From Dysidea avara (Eukaryota > Porifera > Demospongiae > Dictyoceratida > Dysideidae), in the NCBI RefSeq assembly GCF_963678975.1, contig NC_089275.1, forward strand, positions 38,602,819-38,666,818: a stretch of DNA of 64,000 bases. Direction: 5' to 3'. Every line of letters begins with the position of its first letter. Position 1 is the first letter of the stretch. Below, piece by piece: positions 33,121 to 45,700 of the stretch. The notes below the pieces were generated by a model. It made no database searches. It was not told the origin of the DNA and saw only the letters and a list, made by a program, of their open reading frames with translations. Made by a program: the position numbers and the translations under genes.

Positions 33121-36100
33121 CCTGATCAAAGACAGTACTTCACAACCACATTGCATGCTTCACTGCTCTTGGTTAATGTAGATATAAACACACAGATGAG
33201 GTGAACATGGAGTATCCATTATTGGAATAAGGTCTATTACTAACATATTAGTGGAACAAAGTATTTGTATAGCTTCTGGTACAAACAGGCCTATCAAATA
33301 GCAGTTAATGATAGACCATTACACAGGCTGTATGAGAGGCCATTGGTATTATGGAGATCAAGAATTTAATCTTGCTGCTGTTGCAAAATACTGTATGTTT
33401 TGGAGTTTATCTGCAGGGCTATTATACACTACTCCAAAGGAATGCATTCGTTACTTTTTAGAAATATGTGGTGCTCCCTTAACAGTATAATGTACTCTTA
33501 GAGTAATGAATACTTGTCAGAAGTGTTAGGTGGAAACTTTACTGATCATGACTTACTCTCCAGATAACTTGCAGAGTTTGTATTAAGTGTACATGTGTGT
33601 TGTCAGTGTGCAAGAATTCCTTACTATATGGCTTATTCAAGCACTTAGATCCTATTATTATAGCATAGAGGTTATTGTACTGTATATGCAAAAATACTGT
33701 ACATGCAAAAATACAGTACATTCAAACAAAAGTGGCAAATAGATATGTACCGGTCCAGTGTTAATGAAGCATTTTCTGCATGTATTAAGCACACAAATGC
33801 TGTGACATAATTCTGACCAAACTTACATATCCATGAAATGAATGATGTATCATATTGCTTGTTATTATGGAAACCAATCAGCTCATATGTCAGGAAGACT
33901 TATGACATGTCACACAACTCTGAACCACAAATTAATCAAATGGTACACACTTATGACATATGTACATGCCATATACTGGCCTCAACATGTAGAGCTACTG
34001 TATTTGAGTGTGCCAATTTGTATACAGGTGTACATAGGTGAAATTATTGGAAAACTCATGACCATGTGCTGAGTATTTTCATATTATATGTAGCCTCAAG
34101 CTAGTACTTTTAATTTGATCTTAAGGAGCATTATATAATCCTCAAAGCGTAAAGGAAAGAAACGATGTAAAACATGTTGAAAGTATATTATACATGATTT
34201 GTTTCTGATGTGTGCCCCATATTCTGTTATATACTCAAACCATTATTATCTAAAAACTTTTTGTATTATGGTGGTCATAGCTTTAAATATTATCTTTAGT
34301 TTCTTGCACCAAAGCCACGTACTATACTATTGATGCTTCTAGCATGGCTTGCACAGACTACTGCACTTGGTGACTGATACTTACCTTAACTATAACACAA
34401 ATAGTCAATTGATGCCACTATGGTTGTATTTCAATGAAGTGCTTCATCTGTAGTATATACTCATAGGGAAGAATTGCAATTAACTGGTTACCATAAAAGT
34501 GAAATTTGAAAATGGTATAGGCAAGTAACCACATTGGTGTACTTTAACACCTGAGAATGTTAAGCACTTACCGTATAGTTATACGTACTTATAAATTGAT
34601 ATTATGCAAAGAGTACTATACGGTATGTAGTAGCAACTAAATCATTCTCAGAGATACATAAATTTTCTCAGGGTTTAACTTAGCTATTAGGGTCTGTTCT
34701 CTGCTGAGCTGATAGATTGAAACATACACTTTGCACAAATGCACACACGCATGCACGTACACACACACAAAAGCAGGCAGTTATACCCATTTGTTTGATG
34801 GGGGTGTTTCTCCTACATTGATAATGAACCCATATGATTGCACATAAAACAATTGGAATTTTTGTATCTGGCATACATGTTGCTGTTAATACTATAGAAG
34901 AAAATAGTACTTTATTATTTTAGTGAACCAGGTTTATTCTACTCATAGTTAGGTAAAAATTCAACAATAAATTCTCTATTTGTACCTAAATTTTGGAAAA
35001 TCACCCATGTGGGTGCATGTGCAATAATTAGAATTTTCATGTTTAGTGGGTTTCTAATAACAGCAGGTTTGAAAATATTTCAAGATTTTTCTTGTAATTT
35101 AAGGTATTGAGAATAGCTTAAATCCATCAACAAGTATAGATTTGCATTTAAATATATTAGGTGTCAAATGCATCCATATGGGTGATTTTCCAAAATTCGG
35201 TCACATATAGAAACTAAATATTTAATGTGTTAAATGTGCCCATATGGGTAACAATATAGCTAGCTCAGATACAGTGTAGATGTGATTGCTATGTATAATC
35301 CATTTCTTTATCTACACAGCATAGGCCTAGCTATAGATACTTAGTAGAATCATTGTGCAGAACTGTATATGTATGTTGGTGAATGTAGCTTACAGCCATG
35401 CATGCACGGTGTCCCATCATGCATAACCCATGGGCACCACCCAATGCACCCATTGATGTAGTCATGGATTTACATGTCCATAAACAATAACCAATACCCA
35501 CCAAATATGTCTACCAAATTGGGAAGTGTTGACACATCTAACTCTACCAGCCAGGAATATTGTAAGCAAGTGCTATCCCACAAGCTATGTGTAGTCAGAA
35601 CCTACTGTAAACACTAAACCTCTATTACTAGAAGAAAAAGAATTGTATCAGAGATTGCTTCTGAGTGTAGTTTGCATTGTTGGGTTCTGCTAGCAATATA
35701 GTGTACAGTAGAGACCCTATGGTTGAGCTGTATTAACAGTGATTCTGTGTTAACCATGTGATCACTCACTTAATAGCCTCTAAGGTTTCTTTTGTATTGT
35801 GTGAGCCACCTGAATTGATGACAATTGACAAATTTTGTAATTACAGAATATATATATAGATATCAAAACAAACAGAGTTTTTCAGATGCAATTCAGTCTG
35901 CCTTCATTATGCCCCAAAAAAGAACTGTGATTATCTAGTTTGGTCAGCTTCTACTGTCATTATGTACAAATGGTGGTAAACAGCATGTAATATCATGCTT
36001 CTTTTGATGTATGCAGCATAGTACAGTATTACTGTTTGAGTGTGATGGCTGATCATGTTTGCCTTACCATAGGAAAAATCATATGCTAATACTGCCTACA

Positions 36101-36545
36101 CTAACTCCATCTTTACGCGAGTATTGAAACTAGTGCATAGTCTAAAATATTGCCTAGACTAATATAAGACAAAGTTGGACCACAGGTCTATATACTATGC
36201 AAACACATTTAATATTGAGATAGTATTGGAACCAGTGGTCCATTGTTTTCAGTCTTTTGGGCTACTATAGCTAGTTCAAATACTGATGTAAATGTGAAGT
36301 CAATATACATGTAAATAGGCAGTACTGGTAGAGTATATAAATGATATTTGTGTATGCAGGTGTACATCTGTGTCTTACATGTAATCCACACAATCAACTA
36401 CCACAGTGGTAAATGAAATTGGTATTAAAAATGATGTACTAAATAAAATACATTGTATATAATTAAAATAGACAGTCAAGGAAAAATAAATACAAGCATG
36501 CATAATGAAATGTATTGATGGTATATTTCAACAACTCATCTTGAG
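33121..36545. other. Intergenic between genes C and B
   Basis: No gene. The first 200 bp upstream of gene B resemble the flanks of A and C. One MITE lies at 34981-35205. The rest is AT-rich with a short CA-rich stretch near 34740-34770. Confidence 0.6.
34981..35205. mobile_element. MITE with TGTACCTAAATTTTGG / CCAAAATTCGGTCACA ends
   Basis: Inverted ends: taaattttggaaaatcaccc at the left and gggtgattttccaaaattcg...gtcaca at the right. Same family as 14194-14428. No coding capacity. Confidence 0.75.
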
Positions 36546-36766
36546 TTATTTTGCAAATGGTGAAGGGATGGTGACCACAGCTTGACTTGGTGATCCAATA
36601 ATCACACAAACATTGGATGAGCCACTCGTTACTTGTAAAGTGACATTGAATATTCCAGGCTGTCCACTTCGTAGTTCTTCAGGAAACACTCTTATGGGAA
36701 CTAGAGCAGTATTAATAGTAACTGGAAACAACACTTCCATTATTCCCTCAGTGAAAAATGCTTCAG
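36546..36766 (-). CDS. Gene C exon 11: last domain half and stop
   Basis: It reads EAFFTEGIMEVLFPVTINTA, RSGQPGIFNVTLQV and IIGSPSQAVVTIPSPFAK, then TAA. The acidic Calx-beta turn (D..EG.E.F) is replaced by EELRSGQPGIF, so calcium binding by this half is doubtful. Acceptor tacag. Confidence 0.88.
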
Positions 36767-39700
36767 CTGTACAGAAATAAAAGTACAACATGTATCAATG
36801 AAACAGTTACCATATTACTATACTGTATGTACATCGTATACAAATGTTACATACAGTTAAAATCTGTATATGTACGTACTTCGTTCGGATAGTTCTGCAG
36901 CAGAAGTTGATACATTTACAAGAAAAGGATTACGAAATTCTCCAAATGCTTGTACTCGTACAATGGCATTAGTTTCATTGACTTCTACATCATAACTACT
37001 AGCAGTAAAATTGACCAAAACTACAGAAATGAAAAGAGCAAAGCATAATAAATGTTTGAATTATGGTATCATCAATTGCGTACCTCCAGAATTAATTATT
37101 TCTCCATCTGCCATGTCATTGTCACCTGTCTTAACCAACAGCCTTCCATTGACATTGCTGAATTCATCAGGGACATTCAAGGTGAATTTCAACATTTCAT
37201 TTTGTTCAAATATGTTATCCTTTGTAATGTTTATTGAAACATTCACTTGTGAAGCACCAGGAGTGAATACTGCAATAAGTGGGTCTGAGGCAAAGTCAAC
37301 TCCACCACCAATGGCAGCAGCTGTAAAAAAATCAAATGATATTGTTTCTAAACTATATGTACATTTAGACTAGGACTATTAACTACAATACCTACGTACA
37401 TTTATTTGGGGTACAGGTATTAATATACAGTATATAACTTTATACAACTATGCAGAGTTTGTGTGTATACATTCATATACTGACGTAACTCTCAATGGAT
37501 ACATACGTAACTGGTTACCTAAAAGGCTAAAATATAGTATAATTATACTGTTTTACTGTTAGTACAGTTGTACTGTTAGTATTGTTGTATTTACTGATAG
37601 TACCAATTAGCATACCAGGGCCATCAATTTCCATAGGAGTTACTTCAACAGAAAAAGGCCAAATGGAAACTCTGTCAGCTTCCAATGTAAGAATCATCAT
37701 TTTATCTTCTTCCTCAGCTGAGTACAAGGTTTGGCTGAAGTTCACATATATTACTGCAACGATATGAAAGTATGTATGTACGTTATGCTAAACAAACAAA
37801 CACACTTACTATCAGTGTCTTCAATCTCAGCAACTGCCTCACTGGGATCACCTAAGGAAACTGCAGAATTTGACGATGTGTCAGATGACAGTGACAAAGA
37901 TAGGTTGAAGAACTCTGATCCTTCTCTTAGACAATCTGGGTTGATAACTACATTTACAGTTTTCTCAGTCTCTCCAGGATTGAATGTCACTTCTATAGTT
38001 TCATTGGAGAAATCTACTACTTCCATAGCAGATTGTGGGTCAGACTCTGATGGTGTTATTATGACAGTGTATGGTATTGATGCTGTCCCTGTGGCTACCG
38101 CTGTCACTGGTATTATACCATCTGCTTCAGCTCCTGAATATGTACTGGAATTGAATGCCACAGTTATACCTACAGCAAATATGAGTTGTTTTCTGATGAC
38201 ATCATTTTAAAAAAGGATTTGGTGTGATGTTATAAATTATACACAATAAATTTTCTTACTGTCATCATCTGCAACAACAATATATGTCATGTTTGTGTTG
38301 CCCAATTTCACACTGCTGTCAATGTTGTCAGCTAGTCCCAACATTAGTTCATAGAATTCCAATGGCTCCACTATACTATCATCCAAGAGTTCAATCCTAA
38401 TGGGGATTATTCCATCAAACAATGCTGGTATATTAATCATCAAACTGGATACACGAATAGCTGGTGCTGAAATGACAATGAAACACACAGTGAGGTACAG
38501 CTCATGGTTTGATGACAACAAAAGATTTAATGTTTATCTATCAATTTACATTGCACACTTTTGCATATTGTATATGTACATCTAGTAAGAGCATACGTAC
38601 ATTGTGTAGATGGTCCTGGTTGGTCTTGCATCATGACAGTGATGAATACAGTGATGTTGTCAAAACTGCTGCCATTTATTATCAGACTGAATGAAACAAA
38701 TTCATCACTTTCGTTAACACTGATACTAACAGTATCAAAACCTATGCAGACTACTGGAGATGAAGTGGCTAAAAGAATAGAAGAAGTAGGTAATTTTAAT
38801 TCATTACAGATTACAGCATACAGTAGACTATTAGAAAATTACTAACGTGATGGTGTGACTGCTGTGGTGGCAGGAACAGGTGTCATGGTGGCAGGTATAA
38901 GAGTAGTGGTGACAAGGTTGGGTACCATAGTGACAGGAGTAGGTGTTATATCAGCAGTTGAAGGTATCATAGTGACAGGGGTGGGTGTAATAACAGTTGA
39001 GGTAGATGTCATAACTGCTGGAGTAGAAGTAGGTTTCTCAGGCTTAGGATTTTTTTTGCAGCCACACCTCTTGACTTTTTCAGCAACAGATTCTGGTCTT
39101 TTACCCAGTGTAGACTTCACAATTCTCTTAACATCAGATACATCATCTACAAGAATGAATATGCATACATGCACAAAAAGACAGTGACCAGCAGTAAACT
39201 GTTTAGTTGGAGAATGTATTGAAAAATGCAAAGACTAACAAGGCAAACAATTACTGGTTAAAGAATTAGTAATTTGTAGAAAGTTTTGTATGCAAGCAAT
39301 GACTTAAAATGCTAGTTAAATGAGAAGCATATGTACATGAGTGATTAGGCGTAAGCTGGGGTAATATACATGTACAGGTAGTGAACTACTGAAGGAGGTA
39401 CCATTTTTGCATAATTCAATTATGTGTATTTTCTTTTCATTCACACACAAAATTATTATCACTTTCCAGGGCTTACAATTCCATTGTATTGAATATATAC
39501 ACAATCGACTAACCTAAGATGATTATTCTTGCTATCACATGTTGGCCTGGTATCAGTGCAGTGTTATTGGGAACACTAAGAAGGACGCTGAAGGTCTCAT
39601 TTCCTTCAATAAGACTATCATCATAGATCGGTATACAAACCACAGCATTGTCTTGTCCCACACTGAACTTGACTGCACACACTGATGAGTTGAAATCTCT

Positions 39701-42700
39701 ATCTATACAGATACAGAAATTTGTAGAATGTATAAGTATAGATTTGCTATATTAACTCACCTGCTGCAGATTTTGGTTCTTTAACTATTGGCATAATGAA
39801 GACAGAGAATGGTTCATTGTTAGAGCTATTAGCCACTATTCTCAAACACACTTCACCACTAGACTCCTGAGCAATATACTCATTGGCTGACAATTGTACC
39901 ATTAGTGGCTCATAGACAAGTGCTGAAAAGGACAAAAGTCAATCAAATAATTACATAAACATTATACGTTCTATGCATATGTACACTCTACAAATGAGAT
40001 CATTTACACAAAATATTTAATACATTATGAGTTGCATGGAGCCTTTCATTGGTTATTCAATCCTTTACTAAATTGGTTATCTCAATTAAAATGAATGTTC
40101 AATTAGAGTATTTTGCAACAAAAATAATGTGATAATGAACAACAAAAGTGTTCAGGTTATTATCACAATATTCACAAATATTGCATACACGGAAAACTGT
40201 TGACATACTGTGTAATTGATAAGCTAGCTACAATGTAGTAAACAGTTTCAAGTAACAGAGTGTGCATCAGCGTTGAAACCGGGTCGGGTCATCCGGGTCA
40301 TATTTTATCCGGGTCTGACCCGGTTTACAATTTATCCGGGTCTGACCCGGATTGGATCACGTGAGAAACGAAATTGTTCGTTTGACGACGTGGAAACTTA
40401 TAAACGCTATCGCGTAGCTCTTTCGTGAGTCACGCCCACTTATCGCAATACCAACATACGCTCAGCCACGCTCATTTGTTAGTAAGTGTAGTATGTAGCA
40501 CGAAATTGAGGGTATCTATGGTGAGGGGTAGCTATTGTCAGTAGGTGAAGACCTTTTTTTATTTTTTTATTTTTATTATTTTTGGTCTTCAACCTACAGC
40601 TAGGCTGAAGTTGCAATATTTACTCAACACAAATCGAACGCTCAAAATGTAGACTCGTCCGCTCGCTCGAGACTAGCCGAAACACGTCTCGGCTTAGTCT
40701 CGAGGCGCCCGACCCTAAAAGAGGGTCTGGTGAAATTGTGTACAAAAAGTTTGGCGCTGCCGGAATGTTGGAAGCTCCAATCAGATCGCTCCATTTCAAA
40801 TTGATAATAATAATATAGATTTAATGTACATACCTCCATAAGTGGAGTATAATCGTACATATCTGAATTACAATTATATGATTGTGTGTGAATGTATATT
40901 AACATTATTTGTTGTCAGTTAATTACAAGTGTGTGCATGTGTGTGTGTGCAAGTTGGCTTGAAAATTTTCCACTGAGTTTTGATTGATAACATCTCCTGG
41001 CAAAGTATTCCAAAGTTTAATTGATGATGGCATATATGAATATTTGTATGTGTCCACTCTTGTGTACGGCTGCATGAGGTGACCACGTGTATAGTGACAT
41101 GTTACTGGTACTAGTATATTGTCATCAATATCAACATCAACAATATCGTTAATTATTTTGTAAAACATTATCAGTTTTGCATTTGTTCTTCTGCTTTGCA
41201 AACTAGGCCATCCCAAAGATTCCATCATTTTAGTCACACTAGCATATCTGTCTTTCTTATTTAAAGCAAATCTTGCTGATCGTCTTTGCACCATCTCTAG
41301 TCTGTCGATGTCTGTCTGGTAATGTGGAGACCATACCACTGATGCATACTCTAAAACTGGTCGTAGATAAGTTTGATAGCATGATGATTTTACAGCGATT
41401 GGACAGTTTGTTAAGTTACGTCGCAAAAAACCAAGCACAGAATTTCCCTTCTTGACAACGTTGTTGATGTGTTCATGCCAGTTCAGTTTTTGGTCTATGG
41501 TGACTCCGAGGTATTTAGCGTGTTCAACTTGTTGGATATTAGTATAGTCTATGTGATATGTAAGGTTGATTATGTAATGTGTACATTTCAAAAGATTCGC
41601 GGTTTACGGTTAATTACATCCGGTGACTCTGCTGCTTAAACTCATTGAGAAAACAGCCATACAATTCTGTTTGGTTCGTTTTAATGAATAAATAAAGTAG
41701 CGCTATTGGTTTGGTGATGCTGTAAGCGGATCTGGTTGAATGGATGTTGTGACGTAAACAGTGTACTTACGTAACACGTGAACGTCATCCAATAAACATT
41801 CCAGAGCTCAAACTTTTTGTACACAGTTTCACCAGACCCTCTTTTTAGGGTCGGGCGCCGCGAGACTAGTCTCGGCTTTAATTAATCCGGGTCAATCCGG
41901 GTCTCATCCGGGTCAAATCCGGGTCAAATCCGGGTCTGACCCGGATTGCTATCCGGGTCAGTGGGTCATCCGGGTCAGCAGTAGTGTCCCGGTTTCAACG
42001 TTGGTGTGCATTGTATTAGGAAGCTTTACAGTCTTATCATAGTCTTAAACACCAGACTATCTGCAATGACTATAACCGTATTATGTATGTACGTTGCAAA
42101 TATAAAGGTTATCAAAAGAAGCCGGCGCGCCACACCGTGGGTTATTGATCAAGACATACGATAATGTGTCGTGCGGCCCAAGAAGCTGGCGCACCGTGGG
42201 TATATTGACAGAAAGAAAGAAAACGTCATTTTCACACCTTTGTATCTCGGTGATCCCTTATCCGATTGGAACCAAATTTGCTGCAGAGTTGCCCACCAGC
42301 TAGGGGAGCCCATATCCAAATTTGAAGGAAATCGCTCTTGCCATTTACGAGATACGAGCTGCCAAAGTTTCGATTCTTCGTCTTTTCGCACACATTGCAA
42401 AATTGCTATAAAACACAAACGCATATTCCGATCACCTTGAAATTTGGCACACATGAAGGGAGCGAATCCTAGTATCAAAATTGGTGCAAATCCGATGAAT
42501 GGTTCAGGATTTATGACCTATTATTCGCGTAAAACAACAGGGGCGGATCCAGGGGGGGGGGGGGGGGGGGGGGGCTTTGGGGGCTGAAGCCCCCCCTTCA
42601 TATTTAGGCTTTACTTGATCAATATGCTGAGTATTATAATGAAATTTTGTCTTAGCATAATTATATGATCACTAATAATACAAATACCCATAAAACCACC

Positions 42701-45700
42701 TTATAAACGTCTTTCCAAGGTATTATCATTGGATTTATGCTAAAATTTATGCAACAAGGAGTCAAGGACTCGAATCAGCATTGGAGGTTTACAAGATCGA
42801 GATACTCTAATAGAGCATTCAGCTAACTACTCTAATAGAACATTCACTGGAAACATGAAGTTGGTTCTGTTATGGAATTTTTCCAAATCTTCCTGCACCT
42901 ATACATACAATGAAATGAATTGGTCTGTTTAAAGGGCTTCATTCATCTACTTGTGTATGACAATACTTAATTCAGGTTCACAATTTCCATTGAAAATGCT
43001 CTCAGATTCAATCTTGTATTGTTCAAATTTCAAAATTTTCCACTTTCAACATTATTATTCTAACATGCATCTATTCAGTGTTGTGCAATTGTGAGAGGGG
43101 TGCATCATGTGCTTGGTTGTCTGTACCTACCCAAACTTTTCCATTAGCAAAATGCTTCAGAGAGCCATACCTATAATCTAAAGGCAGTATATAAAATATC
43201 TACAGGCAGAAAATATTATGAATTTTATGTGGAAATGTCTCCAAATTGCAGTGCTTTAGCATCTATTTTCAAAATTTTCCTGGGGGGGCATGCCCCCAGA
43301 CCCCCCAGTTCCAGCATGCTTCGCATACTGGGAACTGTGCTTCGCTACCTCTACCCAAGAGATTAGTACCTTGAGTTAGCCCCCCCCTTTTATAAATCCT
43401 AGATCCGCCCCTGAACAAGATTGATTTGTTGTCACGCCTACAGGGTAAACCGCTTCATGGAATGAATTGAAAATCGATTTGCGGATAGATCAACCATTGT
43501 AGGAGTGCTTTTTGGTGGTTTGAAAGCAATCGAAGTAAAGATCATGGAGATATGATACGAAACCGAAGGTGTGTAACAATTGCGCGATCGAGATTCGTGA
43601 ATAAAATACCAATAATTTTCAGGTCTAGCTACCAGGAAAACCGCTTAGAGACGTGAGCTGAAAATCGGTATGTAGCTGGAATACTCATCCTCGAAAGCCC
43701 ATGCAGTAGTACAGAAGAATCGAAATACAAACTACTGAGTTATGATTCGAAAGCCAACTCCGTGTAGCAAATGCGAGATAGAGATACTCTAATAGAACAG
43801 TCACCCTAATAGAGCATTCAGCTAGTTTATGACTTACTCCATTATAGAATTTTGTTACATTGCAAGTTATTCTGTAGGGAGTTCAGCTGCAAACAGTTAA
43901 TCTTCTAGACAGTTCAGCTAGAAGTAAGTCACCCTGTAGAGAGTTCAGCTACAAAAAAAAATCACCCTGTAGAGAGTTCAGCTAGAAGAAGTCACCATCT
44001 AGAGAGATCAGCTAAAAGCAAGTCACCTTGTAGAGAGTTCAGCTACAATGAAGAGTTCAGCTACAAACAAATCACCCTGCAGAGAGTTCCGCTGCAAACA
44101 AATCACCCTGTAGAGAGTTCAGCCACAAATAATTCACCCTGTAGATAGTTCAGCTACAACAAATCACCCTGTAGAGAGTTCAGCTAGATAAAAGTCATCC
44201 TGCAGAGAGATCAGGTCACCCTATAGAAAGATCAGCTAGAAGAAGTCACCTTGTAGAGAGTTCAGCTACAAAGAACCCACTCTGTAGAGAGTTCAGCTCC
44301 AAACAAGTTACCCTATAGAGAGATCAGCTAGAAACAAGTCACCCTGTAGAGAATTCAGCTACAAACAAATCACCCTGTAGAGATTTCAGCTACAAACAGG
44401 TAATCCTGTAGATAGTCCAGCTGATAAAAGTCACCCTGTAGTAGAAGAAGTCACCTTGTAGAGAGATCAGCTAGAAACAAGTCACCTTGTAGAGAGTTCA
44501 GTTACAAAGAAACCATCCTGTAGAGAGTTCAGTTACAATAAATCACCCTGTAGAGAGTTCAGCTACAATAAATCACCCTGTAGAGAGTTCAGCTACAAAC
44601 AAATCACCCTGTAGAGAGATCAGCTACAAACAAATCACCCTGTAGAGAGTTCAACTACAAACAAATTACCCTGTAGATAGTTCAGCTACAAACAAATCAC
44701 CCTGTAGAGAGATCAGCTGCAAACAAATCACCCTGTAGAGAGTTCAGTTACAAACAAATCACCCTGTACAGAGTTCAGCTACAAACGAATCACCCTGTAG
44801 AGAGTTCAGCTACAAACAAATCACCCTGTAGAGAGTTCAACTACAAACAAATCACCTTGTACAGAGTTCAGCTACAAACAAATCACCCTGTAGAGAGATC
44901 AGTTACAAACAAATCACCCAGTAGAGAGTTCAGCTACAAACAAATCACCCTGTAGAGAGTTCAACTACAAACAAATCACCCTGTGGAGAGTTCAACTACA
45001 AACAAATTACCCTGTAGAGAGTTCAGCTACAAACAAATCACCCTGTAGAGAGATCAGCTGCAAACAAATCACCCTGTAGAGAGTTCAGTTACAAACAAAT
45101 CACCCTGTACAGAGTTCAGCTACAAACAAATCACCCTGTAGAGGGTTCAGCTACAAACAAATCACCCTGTAGAGAGTTCAACTACAAACAAATCACCTTG
45201 TACAGAGTTCAGCTACAAACAAATCACCCTGTAGAGAGATCAGCTACAAACAAATCACCCAGTAGAGAGTTCAGCTACAAACAAATCACCCTGTAGAGAG
45301 TTCAACTACAAACAAATCACCCTTTAGAGAGATCAGCTACAAACAAATCACCCTGTACAGAGTTCAGCTACAAACAAATCACCCTGTGGAGAGTTCAACT
45401 ACAAACAAAGTACCCTGTAGAGACTTCAGCTACAAACTCATCACTCCGTATAGAGTTCAGCTACAAACAAATCACCTTGAGTTCAGCTAATAACAAATCA
45501 CCCTGTAGAGAGATCAGCTTCAAACAAATCACCCTGTAGAGAGTTCAGCTAATAACAAATCACCCTGTAGAGAGTTCAGATCACCCTGTACATAGAGAGT
45601 TCAACTACAAACAAATCACCGTGTAGAGAGTTCAGCTACATTTTAAGTTCCTTAGTAGAGAGATCAACTGCTAACAAGTTATCCAGTAGGGAATGATAGA

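Larger units (their letters stand above)
40268..42003. mobile_element. hAT-like element (1.74 kb) with nested insertions, 8-bp target duplication
   Basis: The exact 8-bp duplication gtgtgcat (40260-40267, 42004-42011) flanks ends cagcgttgaaaccggg and cccggtttcaacgttg. CA-starting ends and 8-bp duplication fit hAT. Subterminal DNA is rich in 'atccgggtcagacccgg' repeats, likely transposase-binding or structural. No transposase frame, so non-autonomous. It contains the shared ggtgagg...ggtcttcaac module (about 40520-40615) and an inner inverted-repeat element with LINE DNA. It lies in gene C intron 1. Confidence 0.9.

Noticed and set aside
42149-42478. Overlapping frames on both strands in GC-richer DNA
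   Set aside because: No domain, no splice signals in phase, and the region behaves like interrupted repeat DNA.
43862-45690. CRISPR-like array
   Set aside because: Units are contiguous tandem copies with no unique spacers, and the window is eukaryotic.
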